A stretch of DNA of 6,220 bases from Candidatus Gastranaerophilales bacterium (GTDB lineage: Bacteria; Cyanobacteriota; Vampirovibrionia; Gastranaerophilales; Gastranaerophilaceae), in NCBI GenBank assembly GCA_947625445.1, contig CANQOM010000099.1, positions 1 to 6,220 on the forward strand, read 5' to 3'. The notes beneath the pieces are model-generated. The model was not told where the DNA came from. It saw nothing but the letters and a program-made list of their open reading frames with translations, and searched no databases. Shown here piece by piece: positions 5,728-6,220 of this stretch; the stretch's first letter is position 1; the number at the start of each line of letters is the position of its first letter. A program made the position numbers and the translations under genes.

Positions 5728-6220
5728 CTAATCCTTATATAACGGGTATTTTTGACACAGTTTTAAAGAACGTTGTCTTAATTCTTTAAGTTTTTCTTCA
5801 TCTTGTGTATCTGATATTTTAACTGCTTCTGCTATAATTTTACCGACTTCTGTCATATCTTCTTCTTTAAATCCTCTTGTAGTCATAGCAGGAGACCCCA
5901 ATCTTACCCCGCTTGTTACAAATGGACTTTGAGGGTCATTTGGTACTGTATTCTTATTTGCGGTTATACCGGCTTTTTCTAAAATATTCGCTATATCTTT
6001 ACCTGTTTTATTCAATTTTCTTAAATCTAAAGTCATAACATGATTATCAGTACCGGAACCTACAATATCCAATCCCTCATTCATAAGTGACTTTGCAAGT
6101 GCTTTTGCATTCAATACCACTTGTTTTGCATATGATTTAAATTCGTCAGATAGTGCTTCTTTAAGAGCAACTGCTTTTGCAGCTATTATATGTTCTAAAG
6201 GACCGCCTTGGATTCCGGGG
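5728..6220 (-). CDS. glyA: Serine hydroxymethyltransferase, C-terminal 163 residues (5' end beyond window)
   Basis: GlyA is the PLP enzyme that converts serine and THF to glycine and 5,10-methylene-THF, the main source of one-carbon units. The frame is open to the right edge, so the gene is cut. The visible part begins PGIQGGPLEHIIAAKAVALK, just downstream of where the PLP-binding lysine would be. It continues with GTDNHVMTLDLR, AGITANKNTVPNDPQSPF and TSGVRLGSPAMTTRGF, which holds the conserved substrate-carboxylate-binding arginine (in SGVRLG). It ends with a normal helical C-terminus. A GTG at 6120-6118 is only an internal valine, because homology runs through it without a break. The stop is 2 nt before the next gene. 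As the first visible gene of the run, it supplies the folate pool used by Fmt downstream. No sign of damage is visible. Confidence 0.97.
   Translation of the reverse strand, partial: PGIQGGPLEHIIAAKAVALKEALSDEFKSYAKQVVLNAKALAKSLMNEGLDIVGSGTDNHVMTLDLRKLNKTGKDIANILEKAGITANKNTVPNDPQSPFVTSGVRLGSPAMTTRGFKEEDMTEVGKIIAEAVKISDTQDEEKLKELRQRSLKLCQKYPLYKD

Noticed and set aside
6118..6120. GTG as a start for a short 130-residue protein
   Set aside because: Serine hydroxymethyltransferase homology continues in frame upstream to the window edge, so this is an internal valine codon.

Overview
This AT-rich window carries eight genes, all on the minus strand, packed end to end with almost no non-coding DNA. 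In transcription order (right to left) they are: glyA (3' part only), a WecA/TagO-type polyprenyl-phosphate sugar-1-phosphate transferase, def, fmt, an AroH-class chorismate mutase, a divergent PurD-like ATP-grasp protein, ylxR, and infB (5' part only). Junctions range from an 8-nt overlap to a 3-nt gap up to ylxR. The only real spacer is 46 nt between ylxR and infB. No terminator, tRNA, rRNA, mobile element, CRISPR array or long repeat is visible, and no gene-free stretch exceeds 50 bases. The simplest reading is one long transcription unit that enters at the right edge and leaves at the left edge.

The organism is a low-GC bacterium. Several details suggest a non-photosynthetic cyanobacterial relative (Melainabacteria/Vampirovibrionia, such as gut Gastranaerophilales): GRS rather than GRG in the YlxR signature, DTPGHEAFT in the IF-2 G3 region, and an AroH-class chorismate mutase of the kind found in cyanobacteria and Firmicutes. 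This placement comes from remembered family patterns; a Firmicute or another AT-rich lineage is not excluded.

Much of the cluster fits formyl-methionine initiation. GlyA charges tetrahydrofolate with one-carbon units. Fmt uses 10-formyl-THF to formylate Met-tRNAi. IF-2 brings fMet-tRNA to the ribosome, and Def removes the formyl group from new proteins. YlxR is an RNA-binding partner commonly next to infB. The WecA/TagO-like enzyme (envelope glycan initiation) and AroH (phenylalanine/tyrosine synthesis) are passengers from other pathways.

The least explained gene is the 386-residue protein between aroH and ylxR. It can be followed along nearly the whole length of PurD (glycinamide ribonucleotide synthetase), but most glycine-rich and catalytic motifs are gone. 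It looks like a repurposed or catalytically dead ATP-grasp paralogue, in the position just before ylxR where nusA is often found. The other notable detail is that fmt almost certainly starts at a TTG codon inside the end of def.
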